Shown here: positions 20,053 to 29,132 of the stretch, piece after piece
Position numbering within the stretch: position 1 is the first letter of the stretch
Layout: every line of letters starts with the position of its first letter
Assembly: GCF_000759975.1 (NCBI RefSeq)
Contig: NZ_JNAM01000010.1
Coordinates: 248,001-312,000 of the forward strand
Length of the DNA stretch: 64,000 nt
Direction of reading: 5' to 3'
DNA from: Prochlorococcus marinus str. MIT 9302
Lineage (GTDB): Bacteria > Cyanobacteriota > Cyanobacteriia > PCC-6307 > Cyanobiaceae
Translations under genes and position numbers: made by a program
The notes under the pieces: generated by a model
Seen by the model: only the letters and a program-made list of their open reading frames with translations
Databases searched by the model: none
Told to the model about the DNA's origin: nothing

Positions 20053-20708
20053 TTAGAAGGGAAATAATTCTTTCTGCAATTTGGTTCCCATAATGCGTAC
20101 TTATACATTAAGGATTTAAATTTTCTATCTTTTTCAAAGGAATCTAACCAGTTTTTTATTGGGGGCTCTAAATAATTTGTTCTTTTTTGACTTTCACAAG
20201 CGATTTTAAATTGTCTTACAAAAGGCCAAATAGACCAATCAGCGATTGTGGGGTTATCTCCAAAAAAATATTTATTTTCTGCGAGAAGTTGGTTCCATCT
20301 CTTAATAACTTGAATTGCTTTTGTGAAATGAAATTCTTCATTACTAGTCTGATATCTCGTGGAATATTTAAATCGATCCAAATGATATTTGAATTCATTA
20401 TCGTTTTCATTAATTATTTCAAGAATATCCTCCTTCTTATTGTCAGGAAAATACATAACTTTAATGTTTTTCTTTTTTGACTCTGATAGTGCCCATAGGA
20501 TGATTTCTAAGCTTTCTTCAATAACTTCACTATTTTTTTTAATTAGTATTGGGACGGTTTTTGTCTTTGATTTATTTAGAAAATCAAGAGGTTTATTTTT
20601 TAAATCAATTTCTCTTATTTCTATGTTGATTTCGCAAATTAATAGGGCCCATCTAGCACGAATTGCGTATGGACATCTTCTAAATGAATATAAAATATCG
20701 TTTGTCAT
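20049..20708 (-). CDS. Glutathione S-transferase-like protein
   Basis: 219 aa. The thioredoxin-fold N-terminal domain is shown by YSFRRCPYAIRARWAL (CPYA as in glutaredoxin/omega-class GSTs) and TVPILI with its cis-Pro. The helical C-terminal domain contains NPTIADWSIWPFVRQF, the N-capping box of GSTs. Substrate unknown. It is convergent with the 85-aa gene and divergent from the GIY-YIG-like gene. Confidence 0.78.
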   Translation of the reverse strand: MTNDILYSFRRCPYAIRARWALLICEINIEIREIDLKNKPLDFLNKSKTKTVPILIKKNSEVIEESLEIILWALSESKKKNIKVMYFPDNKKEDILEIINENDNEFKYHLDRFKYSTRYQTSNEEFHFTKAIQVIKRWNQLLAENKYFFGDNPTIADWSIWPFVRQFKIACESQKRTNYLEPPIKNWLDSFEKDRKFKSLMYKYALWEPNCRKNYFPSN

Positions 20709-20782
20709 TTTGTAAAAACTTTTAATTTCCTAAATTCTTTTAGTATTATTTAAATAGGAATAGATTTAATTTTACAACGCAA

Positions 20783-21325
20783 ATGTCGGGATATGTTTAC
20801 CTCATAAGAGTAGGAGATCTTTATAGAATTGGCAAAACGGATAATCTTGAAAAGAAAATTAATAAATTAAAACCAGATGAATTATTAACATCAATTATGA
20901 CAAAGGAGCCAGAAACTCTTGAAGCAAGGTTACTAAGAAAATATAAGGCCCAAAGAATTCCGGAAACCGGTTATTTAAAGCTTTCTAAAAGACAGATTAG
21001 AGAATGTAAAAAGCAATTTGAATTAAAGGGAAGCTTACCTCACACTTTAGATGCTGAAGTTTCCATTACTCTGTTCGCCTCTTTTTTATTGTTTTCATTA
21101 AGCGACTTGATTCTAAATTATTTAGATTTTGGATTTATAAAATCCATATCTTATGCTTTTGGAGCGGCATCTCTACCAATGGTTGTGTTATTTATTACAG
21201 GTAGTTTTGGGGGATATTTTTCTGAAGATTTATCTCTTTTTTCATTGTTAACTAATCGAATAAAAGGCTTATTTATAGCAATTGCAATGCTAACAATGGC
21301 TTACTTAATTTTTAATTTAGCCTAA
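20783..21325 (+). CDS. GIY-YIG-like (T5orf172 type) domain fused to a membrane domain
   Basis: 180 aa. Residues 3-80 resemble the T5orf172/Mug113 branch of GIY-YIG nucleases: GYVYLIRVGDLYRIGKT, then ETLEARLLRKY carrying the conserved Glu region and TGYLKLS. Residues 95-180 form three to four transmembrane helices. A soluble nuclease-like head on a membrane anchor is unusual, and the head may not be catalytic. The stop overlaps the SDR gene by 4 bp. Confidence 0.65.
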   Translation: MSGYVYLIRVGDLYRIGKTDNLEKKINKLKPDELLTSIMTKEPETLEARLLRKYKAQRIPETGYLKLSKRQIRECKKQFELKGSLPHTLDAEVSITLFASFLLFSLSDLILNYLDFGFIKSISYAFGAASLPMVVLFITGSFGGYFSEDLSLFSLLTNRIKGLFIAIAMLTMAYLIFNLA

Positions 21326-22029
21326 ATTTCATAATTACAATTTAAGGCGATTTCAAATGGCACTGATTGTGTTGGCAGCTTCAGAATAGTTGAGCATATC
21401 TCGGCAATATCCTCTGGTTGCGTCATCCTTGATTTGTCTAGGGATGAGATGTTTTGGGCCATTTCTGTATTTACCCAACTTGGGCAAATGGCTGAAATTC
21501 TTATATTTTTATCCCAACCTTTATTTTTCATTGTTTGACATAATCCCATCAAAGCAAATTTTGAAGAAGAATAAGCGGCTAAATCCCCTTTGGATCTTTT
21601 GCCACTCATTGAAACTAAGACTATTATTCTACCTCTGTCTGAAGCGCATAAATGTTCCCAAGAAAGCCTACATAAATTCCAAATTGCTAAAAAGTTGATA
21701 TTTAGTGTATTTAAAATTTCTTCTTCATCGCCATTTTTAAATAAGAAAGGAACTTTTGATAATACTCCAGAACAATTTATTACTGAATCAAATCCCCCAA
21801 ATTCATCTAGGGTATTTTTTATCCAATTTTCGGCTGATTTTTTTTTTAATGCATCATATTCGTTAACTAAAATTCTCCCCTTTGGCCATTTATTTGGATC
21901 AATGAAGCTTCCTTTTAATGATTCTAAGTCTCTAATACCAACACTAATTCTGTTGCCTTCTTTTAATTCTTTATATGCAATATTTAGTCCAATACCCCTA
22001 TTAGCTCCACTTATTAGGATGGTTCTCAT
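21322..22029 (-). CDS. Short-chain dehydrogenase/reductase
   Basis: 235 aa, classical SDR fold. The NAD(P) loop SGANRGIGLNIAY is at the N-terminus, NCSGV replaces NAG, and the catalytic pair is in YSSSKFALM (YxxxK), with the Ser in VLVSMSG. Substrate unknown. It lies 6 bp after the lycopene cyclase gene on the same strand and may be cotranscribed with it. Confidence 0.85.
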   Translation of the reverse strand: MRTILISGANRGIGLNIAYKELKEGNRISVGIRDLESLKGSFIDPNKWPKGRILVNEYDALKKKSAENWIKNTLDEFGGFDSVINCSGVLSKVPFLFKNGDEEEILNTLNINFLAIWNLCRLSWEHLCASDRGRIIVLVSMSGKRSKGDLAAYSSSKFALMGLCQTMKNKGWDKNIRISAICPSWVNTEMAQNISSLDKSRMTQPEDIAEICSTILKLPTQSVPFEIALNCNYEI

Positions 22030-22035
22030 TTTGAA

Positions 22036-23319
22036 CTATATATTTGGAAATATTATCCTAAGCAACATTTTAAACTCTCTACCATGCATAATCATTAGAC
22101 CTTTCTTTACACTCCATGGAGCCTTTATAAACATTATGCACATCGCATATACAATCTCTCTTAAGGATAAAGTATCTGTTAGGAAACCATACCATTGATT
22201 TTTTGGTAGTTTGAAAAAACTGCCAAAAAATTCTCTCAGGAGTTTTTCGTCAAACCTCATGAGTTTTTCCAATCCAAATTGATAAAGTGATTTCTTTCTA
22301 ATTAATTCTTTTGACCATAAAGTCTCCCAACCCCTTCTAGCAATATGATAGGTACTAAGGTTTTTGTTTTTTATTGCTTCTGATACTGCTTTTGCGACAA
22401 GTGGAGCTCTTCTTAAAAGATTACCAATTAAGTATCCAGAGGCAGGATGCACCATTGAAGCAGCCCCACCATATCCAAGTATTTGTTGTTTGAAATCTGG
22501 TATTGGCATATTCATCGGTAGAAACAAACCAAGTTCTTCGTGTTGCATACTTGTTATAGATATATTTCGATAAGATAGCCTTTTCTCCAATCTTTCTTTT
22601 AAATTTTCCATTGTTAAAGGATTTACTAAACCAAGAGATGTCTCTTCAAGAAAATATTTACCGTTTCCCATATCCATTGCATAAAGAAAAGTGGGTGGTT
22701 CTTTTTTTTGCTCTTCATTAAGATGGTCATTTCTATAATCCATTAATACAAACTGCCCCTTTTTAAGCGGGGGTTTACTAAAATTCCCCACTATCCCATA
22801 ACAAGTTTGGACTGCCAAAGGACCACATGATTTTAATTTAAGAAAAACAGGATCATATCCTGTTGCATCTACTACTAATCTTGCAGAATAAGTCTTGCCA
22901 TCATTTGTAGTGACAGTACTTTTATATTTTTCAAAATGTATTTTATCTGCATAGCCTTGATGCCATTTAATAAAAGACTTGTTGCATTCATTAAGCCAAA
23001 AATTATGGAGTTTCTTCTTATCAAATAGTCCGTAATCTAATGAATGTTCAGTAGCTTTATTCTCATCGTGCTGTTCTTCTAAAGCACCATGCCCAAAAAA
23101 ACTTACAGTATTCTTCCATCTATATTCGAGTAAATCCTGAAGACCAAGTTGATCAACTTCTTCCCCCCAAATACCATAAGTATTTGGCCAAGGTTCATCT
23201 GGTCCCTTTGGAGAAAGGACTTCAACATCTAATTTCTCCTTGCCTAAAGCTGATGCAATTGCCATCCCCGCAGGTCCTGCACCCAAAACAAGAACATCTG
23301 GTAAGCTTTGTTTTGACAT
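22036..23319 (-). CDS. crtL: Lycopene cyclase (CrtL family, probably the epsilon-type paralogue)
   Basis: A 427-aa FAD/NAD(P)-dependent cyclase making the end rings of alpha- or beta-carotene. The dinucleotide fold LVLGAGPAGMAIASAL, PWPNTYGIWGEE and FLEETSLG (the conserved plant/cyanobacterial cyclase block) are present. Prochlorococcus has two paralogues and makes alpha-carotene. I think this locus near pcb is the one described as epsilon-type, but ring specificity cannot be read off with certainty. Confidence 0.85.
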   Translation of the reverse strand: MSKQSLPDVLVLGAGPAGMAIASALGKEKLDVEVLSPKGPDEPWPNTYGIWGEEVDQLGLQDLLEYRWKNTVSFFGHGALEEQHDENKATEHSLDYGLFDKKKLHNFWLNECNKSFIKWHQGYADKIHFEKYKSTVTTNDGKTYSARLVVDATGYDPVFLKLKSCGPLAVQTCYGIVGNFSKPPLKKGQFVLMDYRNDHLNEEQKKEPPTFLYAMDMGNGKYFLEETSLGLVNPLTMENLKERLEKRLSYRNISITSMQHEELGLFLPMNMPIPDFKQQILGYGGAASMVHPASGYLIGNLLRRAPLVAKAVSEAIKNKNLSTYHIARRGWETLWSKELIRKKSLYQFGLEKLMRFDEKLLREFFGSFFKLPKNQWYGFLTDTLSLREIVYAMCIMFIKAPWSVKKGLMIMHGREFKMLLRIIFPNI

Positions 23320-23544
23320 TAAATATAAATATTATTATTAAAGGAATTTGTGAAACAAAATATAACTTCTGCTACTAGTTTTTTATTATTCATTCAATAC
23401 TTTTAATAAGAATGTAGATTTATATTAATAAAAATACTTAAATACTAGTGAATAAGTTTTCAGTGTTTTAACAATAATTTATAAGATTACAAAAAAAGAA
23501 ACTTAGAATTATTTTTTTATTATATAAATATATATCAAGTTTTA

Positions 23545-24546
23545 ATGATTAAAAATAAAAATATTTTAATTACTGGAGGTAATTCAGGGATTGGTTTCTT
23601 TGCAATTATAAATTTACTAAAAACTAAAAATAATTTATACATTGTAATAAAATCTGAATTAAGAAAGAATGATTTTTTAAGAAGTATTGAGAAACATTTT
23701 GATAAAAATTACCTTAGTAAATATTTAAATATTATTGAAAATTGTGATCTTTCTGATTTAGATAATATAAAAAAAATTAAAGATTATCTAATTAGTAAAA
23801 ATATATTTTTAGATGTAGTTATCTTAAATGCAGGTTTGCAGTATACAGGTTCATTCTATCCTAAAGTATCAAAACAAGGAATAGAACTAACTTTCGCAGT
23901 TAATCATCTTGCACATTTTTACTTGGTAAATCTTTTAAAAGATTTTGTTAGAGATAAAGAAGGATCCAGAATTATTATTACATCATCAGATGTTCACGAC
24001 CCCAAAAGCTCAGGAGGAAATATAGGAAAGAAAGCAGGACTTAATAATTTGGTTGATTTTAGAAAAAAAGTTACTGGACGATTTTTAAATTTTAATGCTG
24101 ATGAATCTTATAAAAATAGTAAGTTATGTAATATTTTGTTTGCAAAAGAACTTGCAAACAAATTAAAAATTTCTTCTAGTAAGATTTCTGTAATTACTTG
24201 GGCTCCTGGTCTTGTAATCCCAGATGATGATTCAGGTTTTTTTAGATATAGTAAATCTTTTAACCTCTTTGGATATTTTATTTTTTCTAAATTTGCAAAA
24301 AATATTTTAGGAATTTCTGAAAGTGTTGAAAATGCTGGAAAAATTCTTTCTGAGATTGTTTTTGATTCAAATTTTAATAATATTGCATACATACATTTAA
24401 GTAATAAACTTATATCTTTTAAAAAACATAAATTAGTTGAAAGTAAGGTTAGTGATGAAGCAAATAGTTCTGAGTTAGCTTCAAAACTCTGGATTTTAAG
24501 TGACGAGATTTGCAAATCATTTGGCTTTGTTACTTTCAATATTTAA
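23545..24546 (+). CDS. SDR-family oxidoreductase, protochlorophyllide-reductase/retinol-dehydrogenase-like
   Basis: 333 aa. ITGGNSGIGFFAIINLLKT is the Rossmann loop, LNAGLQYTG the NAG motif, ITSSDVHDP carries the Ser and SYKNSKLCNI the YxxxK. The overall shape resembles light-dependent protochlorophyllide reductase, but the lineage Por is expected elsewhere and this sequence is divergent and Lys/Asn rich. Its 3' end overlaps the convergent mscS-like gene by 30 bp. Confidence 0.7.
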   Translation: MIKNKNILITGGNSGIGFFAIINLLKTKNNLYIVIKSELRKNDFLRSIEKHFDKNYLSKYLNIIENCDLSDLDNIKKIKDYLISKNIFLDVVILNAGLQYTGSFYPKVSKQGIELTFAVNHLAHFYLVNLLKDFVRDKEGSRIIITSSDVHDPKSSGGNIGKKAGLNNLVDFRKKVTGRFLNFNADESYKNSKLCNILFAKELANKLKISSSKISVITWAPGLVIPDDDSGFFRYSKSFNLFGYFIFSKFAKNILGISESVENAGKILSEIVFDSNFNNIAYIHLSNKLISFKKHKLVESKVSDEANSSELASKLWILSDEICKSFGFVTFNI

Positions 24547-25548
24547 GGTTTGTGTTGGGAATGCAAAATCTATATTATTAGATGCGAATTCCTCAATTAT
24601 TTTTAAATTTATAGATTGTTGAGCTTCCATTGCAGCAAGATAATTATTCGTTGGTATGTAATAAACAAGTTCAAAATTAAGACTGAAGTCGCCAAAATCT
24701 GTGAAATGACATCTATCAAAAGATGCATCTTTTGTCTCTTCAACTATTTTTTGAATTATTGCTGGGATCAATTTCATAAGTTTTGGAGAGGTTTCATAAA
24801 CTACTCCTAATTTATGCACTAACCTTCTTTTTTCCATCTGTGCGTAATTTGAAATTATTCCATTTGTAAGGGCGCTGTTGCTCATTACTATTACTTCTCC
24901 ATTAATACTTCTTATCCTTGATGATCTTACTCCTACTCTCTCAACCATTCCCAGGACTCCATCAGATTTTATAAACTCACCTTTTTGAAAAGGTTTATCA
25001 AGCAAAATTGTTATATATTCAAAGAACTCCTGAACTGGATCTTTCAAAGCTAATCCTGCTCCAATTCCACCTGCACTTAGTAAAGCCCAAATAGCAGTCA
25101 TTTGAACACCTATATTTTGTAAGAAAAATATTGAACCAATAGTCCATGTTAATGCTTTTATCAAAGGAGTTAGTGATGATATCATTGAACTGATTGAGGA
25201 ATCATTAATTTTTGATGTGGATTCTGTTAAAGATCTAATTAAAACTTTGTTGAGAGCTTTTATAGTGATTATCAATATAAATAATTTTTGAATATTCAAT
25301 AAAACAGAAATAAAAGTTATTTCATCAGCAAAAAAATAATCAATTGAAAAATAAAATGAGAGGATGAAACCTATAGGTTTTATAATTCCAGAGATTACTT
25401 CAAAAATAAAATCATCGAAATTTGTTTTTGTCCTTTTGGAGATCTTTTTAAAAAATATTTTTGAAAGTTTAGAAATTATTATCGACGATAAAATTCCAAT
25501 AAAAAAAATAGATATTGCTAGAAGGAAGTTTTCAGTAACTAATTTCAT
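24517..25548 (-). CDS. Small-conductance mechanosensitive channel (MscS family)
   Basis: 343 aa. About four N-terminal transmembrane helices precede the pore helix and beta-domain, with ALLSAGGIGAGLALKDPVQEFFEYITILLDKPFQKGEFI near residues 153-190 matching the MscS TM3 and upper vestibule. It acts as a tension-gated valve in the inner membrane. The unusual 30-bp coding overlap with the convergent SDR gene is noted. Confidence 0.88.
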   Translation of the reverse strand: MKLVTENFLLAISIFFIGILSSIIISKLSKIFFKKISKRTKTNFDDFIFEVISGIIKPIGFILSFYFSIDYFFADEITFISVLLNIQKLFILIITIKALNKVLIRSLTESTSKINDSSISSMISSLTPLIKALTWTIGSIFFLQNIGVQMTAIWALLSAGGIGAGLALKDPVQEFFEYITILLDKPFQKGEFIKSDGVLGMVERVGVRSSRIRSINGEVIVMSNSALTNGIISNYAQMEKRRLVHKLGVVYETSPKLMKLIPAIIQKIVEETKDASFDRCHFTDFGDFSLNFELVYYIPTNNYLAAMEAQQSINLKIIEEFASNNIDFAFPTQTLNIESNKAK

Positions 25549-25627
25549 ATTTAAATAAACCCTATAAATTTATCTCTAATAAAATTCTAAATTATCTCTA
25601 AACAACAAACCAGTCTTAATTTTTTCT

Positions 25628-26197
25628 TCAACTCATTATTATATTTCTAATTTCTTTAAATTCTTTTCTATCCGCGGTTTTGCATAATTCAAAAATTATT
25701 GATTCAGTAGTTGTTAAGATCGCTCCCCTCTGAATCATTCTCTGTAATGCTATTTCATGATCTACCCTATTTCGACTGCTCATAGCATCTGATATGAGAA
25801 TAACTTCAAATCCTTTTTTTAAACAATCTAAGACTGTTTGTTGAATACAAATATGCGTTTCGATACCACAAACTATCAAATTTGTAATTTTCTTATTTTT
25901 AAGTTCTTTCAAAAATTCTTGTATGTTAGCTAAGCTAAATTCCATTTTTTCAATTTTTTTAAATGCCACTTTGGGCAATAATTCAGGGATTGTTGCACCC
26001 AATTTGAATGGGTTCTGTTCAGATACAAAAATGTTTTCTTCTAAAATTTGGTAGGCTTCTATTAGCTTTTTGATGTTTTTGGTTATTGAATCCTTATTAA
26101 ATACGGCTTTTATAATTTTTTCTTGAACATCTATGATTAGTAAAGCATTCACTTTTGGTGATAGCTTATCAGAAGATTTTTCATGATCTTTCATCAT
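25628..26197 (-). CDS. Isochorismatase-like cysteine hydrolase
   Basis: 189 aa. The family triad is visible: Asp23 (LIIDVQEK), Lys84 (KMEFS) and Cys117 (GIETHICIQQT). The cis-peptide motif VCGIETH is intact. Members hydrolyse isochorismate, nicotinamide or N-carbamoyl compounds, and the substrate here is unknown. Met1 and Met2 are both possible starts. Confidence 0.82.
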   Translation of the reverse strand: MMKDHEKSSDKLSPKVNALLIIDVQEKIIKAVFNKDSITKNIKKLIEAYQILEENIFVSEQNPFKLGATIPELLPKVAFKKIEKMEFSLANIQEFLKELKNKKITNLIVCGIETHICIQQTVLDCLKKGFEVILISDAMSSRNRVDHEIALQRMIQRGAILTTTESIIFELCKTADRKEFKEIRNIIMS

Positions 26198-26311
26198 TTC
26201 TATTTAAAGATATATTCAACATAATATTTTGAAGAAATTTAGTAAACATTTTAAATCAAAAAGTTGTTTTAATCTCATCTAGAGTTATTATTGAGAATAG
26301 CCATGGGTTAA

Positions 26312-26767
26312 TTGTTGTCATTATCCTCTCAATACAATGTCATTTCATCGCCTCTTGGTGATGGTTTACATAAAGATGGGAAGAGGTTGACTCCTCAGAG
26401 GCTTAAGGTTCTTAATTTATTTGAAAATATTGGTTCTGGGAAGCATCTTAGTGCTGAAGAGGTTCATGAAAAGTTAGTTAAATCAAGTTCCAAGGTTTCA
26501 CTTGCAACAATTTATAGAACTTTAAGACTTTTAGTTCAAATGGGCTTGCTTCATGAATTAGAACTCAGTGAGGGAGGACACAGATATGAGTTGCTTAGTA
26601 ACGAAACTCCTGATCATCATCATTTAATTTGTATTAGGTGTGGAAGAACAGAAGAATTCGAAAATGACGAAGTTTTAGAAGCAGGCAAAGTTGCAGCAAA
26701 AATTAATGGGTTTAAACTAATTGAATCCTCTTTAAACGTAAGAGCTATATGTCCTAATTGCATTTAG
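26312..26767 (+). CDS. fur: Fur-family metal-dependent transcriptional regulator
   Basis: 151 aa. The winged helix (RLTPQRLKVLNLF, then KVSLATIYRTLRLLV as recognition helix) is followed by the dimer/metal domain with DHHHLICIRCG and a C-terminal CPNC. The two CxxC pairs form a structural zinc site. Whether it is Fur, Zur or PerR cannot be settled from the motifs. The start is a TTG at 26312; an internal start is possible because the first 10 residues are not conserved-looking. Confidence 0.88.
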   Translation: MLSLSSQYNVISSPLGDGLHKDGKRLTPQRLKVLNLFENIGSGKHLSAEEVHEKLVKSSSKVSLATIYRTLRLLVQMGLLHELELSEGGHRYELLSNETPDHHHLICIRCGRTEEFENDEVLEAGKVAAKINGFKLIESSLNVRAICPNCI

Positions 26768-26773
26768 CATATT

Positions 26774-27706
26774 TTAACTTAAAGTCCCTCCGCAACTAGA
26801 TCCTGCACCTGCAGTGCAAGCAAAACAATGTTCTTTAACAGCCACCCTGTAGTCAAAAGTAAATGATTCATCCAATAGATCAAAAAGTGTCTTTGGTCCT
26901 TTATTCTCTCGGAAATTTATCTGTTGGTTAAAGTCACAATCATAAATTTCTCCAAGCCAATTTACACTAATGGTTTTTTTGCACATAAGATTTTCTAAAT
27001 TATTTTCATTAAAATTTTCTTTTAGTAATTTGTAATAAGTATTTAGTTTTCCTTCTCTTCTTAGAAATTCTTCATATCTATTTATTGGCATATTAGTTAT
27101 TGTGTATAAGTTATTAAAAACGATATTATATTTTTCGTATAGTATTTTTTTATAATCCTGTTCCAATATTTTCTGAGAAGGAGGGAGAATTGGGCTTACA
27201 GGATTGTAAACAAGATTTAATTGCAATCCATTTTCTTTCTTTCCATAGCCTAAATCATTAAGTATTTTTATAGCATTAATACTTTTTTCAAAAACCCCAA
27301 GACCCCTTTGAAAATTAACATTATTTTTTTCGTAACATGGAAGTGAAGCAGTAATTATTACTTTATTCTTTGCAAGAAATTGAGGAAGATTTTCATAACC
27401 TTCTTCAAAGAATATTGTCAAATTGCACCTGTCAATAATATCAACTGCTTTTGTGCTCAAACTGGTTATTAGTTTTTTAAACTCTGGATGAAGTTCTGGT
27501 GCGCCTCCTGTAATATCTAAAGTCTTGATTTTGTATTTTTCGATTATTTTTGGAATAAGAGATACGATTTCATTTGACATCTTTTCAGTCCTTAGGGGAC
27601 TTGAATTGACATGACAATGATTACAAGCCTGGTTGCATTTATAACCTATATTAATTTGCAATGTTTCTATAGGTTCTTTATATATTGAGGGGAATTTTTC
27701 TTTCAT
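26774..27706 (-). CDS. arsS: ArsS-like radical SAM protein (arsenosugar biosynthesis type)
   Basis: 310 aa. The radical SAM cluster CNQACNHC uses Cys24, Cys28 and Cys31. DITGGAPELHP and the C-terminal HCFACTAGAGSSCGG match the ArsS family, where that tail often carries selenocysteine; here it is Cys. Family members are linked to dimethylarsinoyl-riboside (arsenosugar) formation, a marine arsenic detoxification path. No arsM is adjacent, so the role is inferred from family alone. Confidence 0.85.
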   Translation of the reverse strand: MKEKFPSIYKEPIETLQINIGYKCNQACNHCHVNSSPLRTEKMSNEIVSLIPKIIEKYKIKTLDITGGAPELHPEFKKLITSLSTKAVDIIDRCNLTIFFEEGYENLPQFLAKNKVIITASLPCYEKNNVNFQRGLGVFEKSINAIKILNDLGYGKKENGLQLNLVYNPVSPILPPSQKILEQDYKKILYEKYNIVFNNLYTITNMPINRYEEFLRREGKLNTYYKLLKENFNENNLENLMCKKTISVNWLGEIYDCDFNQQINFRENKGPKTLFDLLDESFTFDYRVAVKEHCFACTAGAGSSCGGTLS

Positions 27707-27746
27707 AAATATATTATTTATAACTTGTCATTCGAAAATTAAAAAG

Positions 27747-28967
27747 TCAACTATTTTTTCTAAAGTTTGATCTCTTATTAGCAAGTTCAATGAACCAACT
27801 TATATATTCTTTGGGACCATTTTTAAAAACAATATCGAACTTTAAATTGTCATAAAAATCACTGATTCCTATTAAACCAGTTTTCTTTGTAGAAGGTCTT
27901 TCAACTTCTCCAGAACTACTATCCACAAAAATTATTTTATTATTGATACCAAATTCATTACCTAATATTTGTATAAATTCTAGAAAAGACCTATCACTTC
28001 CTCCTCTTAAATAAATTTTCTCATCATTACATTTTTTTGATGTTACTGTGTCCCCAACTCCTATTATTAAAGGCATATCATCTATGTGAATAGATCTTTT
28101 GCATAAATCAATTTTTTCTCTGACAGATTTAGGCGAATTTTTAAAATTGAAATTACTTCCAAAAGGAGCTTTGCCAGTTTTAATCTTAATAAATTTATTT
28201 AAAAGAAATAAAACTCCATAATCTTTAACTGCTCCTTTAATAAGTAATTGTATGTCTGTTGATCCAATATCATCTTTAGAAGAAAGTTTAATTGTTTCTC
28301 TACCATTTTTATTACCTAAATTTGGTGAAATATGAAGGAAAAATGAGTTTTTGAGGCCTTCTGATTCAGCTTTTAAGATGATTTCATTCATCATTTTTTC
28401 AAAACTAATTTGAATAACCTTTCTTTTATCAGAATCTTTGTTTGTTAAGTCAAATAGACTATTGAAATTAATCGTTGGCGAGAAGCGTGTTTCACATATT
28501 GATTTTACTGCGTGAGAATTGATATCTTCTTGGCTAAGTTCAGGGAAAATATTCTTAACTATAAAATTAAATTTTGGTCTTATTAAACTAGGTACTTTAG
28601 ATAAAAAATTCAGTTCTTTTTCTGAGACTCCTTCAAAACTTATTTCACCATTGTTGTCTTGATACTCTACTCCACAGGCAGCTAAACCTCTTAAATATAG
28701 TTCTTTGTTTTTAGGCACAGTAGTACTCCTTAAACTCCTCTCTATTATTCTGTTAACTCCTCTTGTACCTTCATGTTCACCGCAAGTTAATACAAAGAAT
28801 TCCTCTGCAAATTCTTTTACTGCATAGATATATTTTGAGTCTAATTCTCTAGTCATTGGATCTTTAACTAAAGGGATACAAACTCCGTCAATGTCTTGAA
28901 TAAATAAGATATTTTTAGAAGAAATTAATTTTTTTTGTACCTTTAAATTACTTGCCATATATTCCAT
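27747..28967 (-). CDS. stpA: Glucosylglycerol-3-phosphatase-like protein (StpA family)
   Basis: A 406-aa protein starting with a HAD-like segment, LFIQDIDGVCIPLVKDPMTR, that matches StpA, which dephosphorylates glucosylglycerol-phosphate in compatible-solute synthesis. The later GVGDTVTSKKC and FVDSSSGEVERP also fit. No ggpS synthase is seen in this window. It is divergent from a Rossmann-fold gene at 29133 across a 165-bp gap, suggesting shared control. Confidence 0.72.
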   Translation of the reverse strand: MEYMASNLKVQKKLISSKNILFIQDIDGVCIPLVKDPMTRELDSKYIYAVKEFAEEFFVLTCGEHEGTRGVNRIIERSLRSTTVPKNKELYLRGLAACGVEYQDNNGEISFEGVSEKELNFLSKVPSLIRPKFNFIVKNIFPELSQEDINSHAVKSICETRFSPTINFNSLFDLTNKDSDKRKVIQISFEKMMNEIILKAESEGLKNSFFLHISPNLGNKNGRETIKLSSKDDIGSTDIQLLIKGAVKDYGVLFLLNKFIKIKTGKAPFGSNFNFKNSPKSVREKIDLCKRSIHIDDMPLIIGVGDTVTSKKCNDEKIYLRGGSDRSFLEFIQILGNEFGINNKIIFVDSSSGEVERPSTKKTGLIGISDFYDNLKFDIVFKNGPKEYISWFIELANKRSNFRKNS

Positions 28968-29132
28968 ATTTATAACGATTTTTCTTTTAACTTAGTTTCC
29001 ATTTTTATAGAAATTATAAATTAAAAAATTCAATATTTTCAATAAATAATTTGCTATGATCAAAAATTGTTTTAATGTAGAAAAATGTTGGTATGGGTAT
29101 GAAATTAAAAAAATTATCAAGAATTTCCAAAA

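Noticed and set aside
23545-24546. Light-dependent protochlorophyllide reductase (por)
   Set aside because: General SDR motifs are present, but the sequence is too divergent to claim chlorophyll synthesis.
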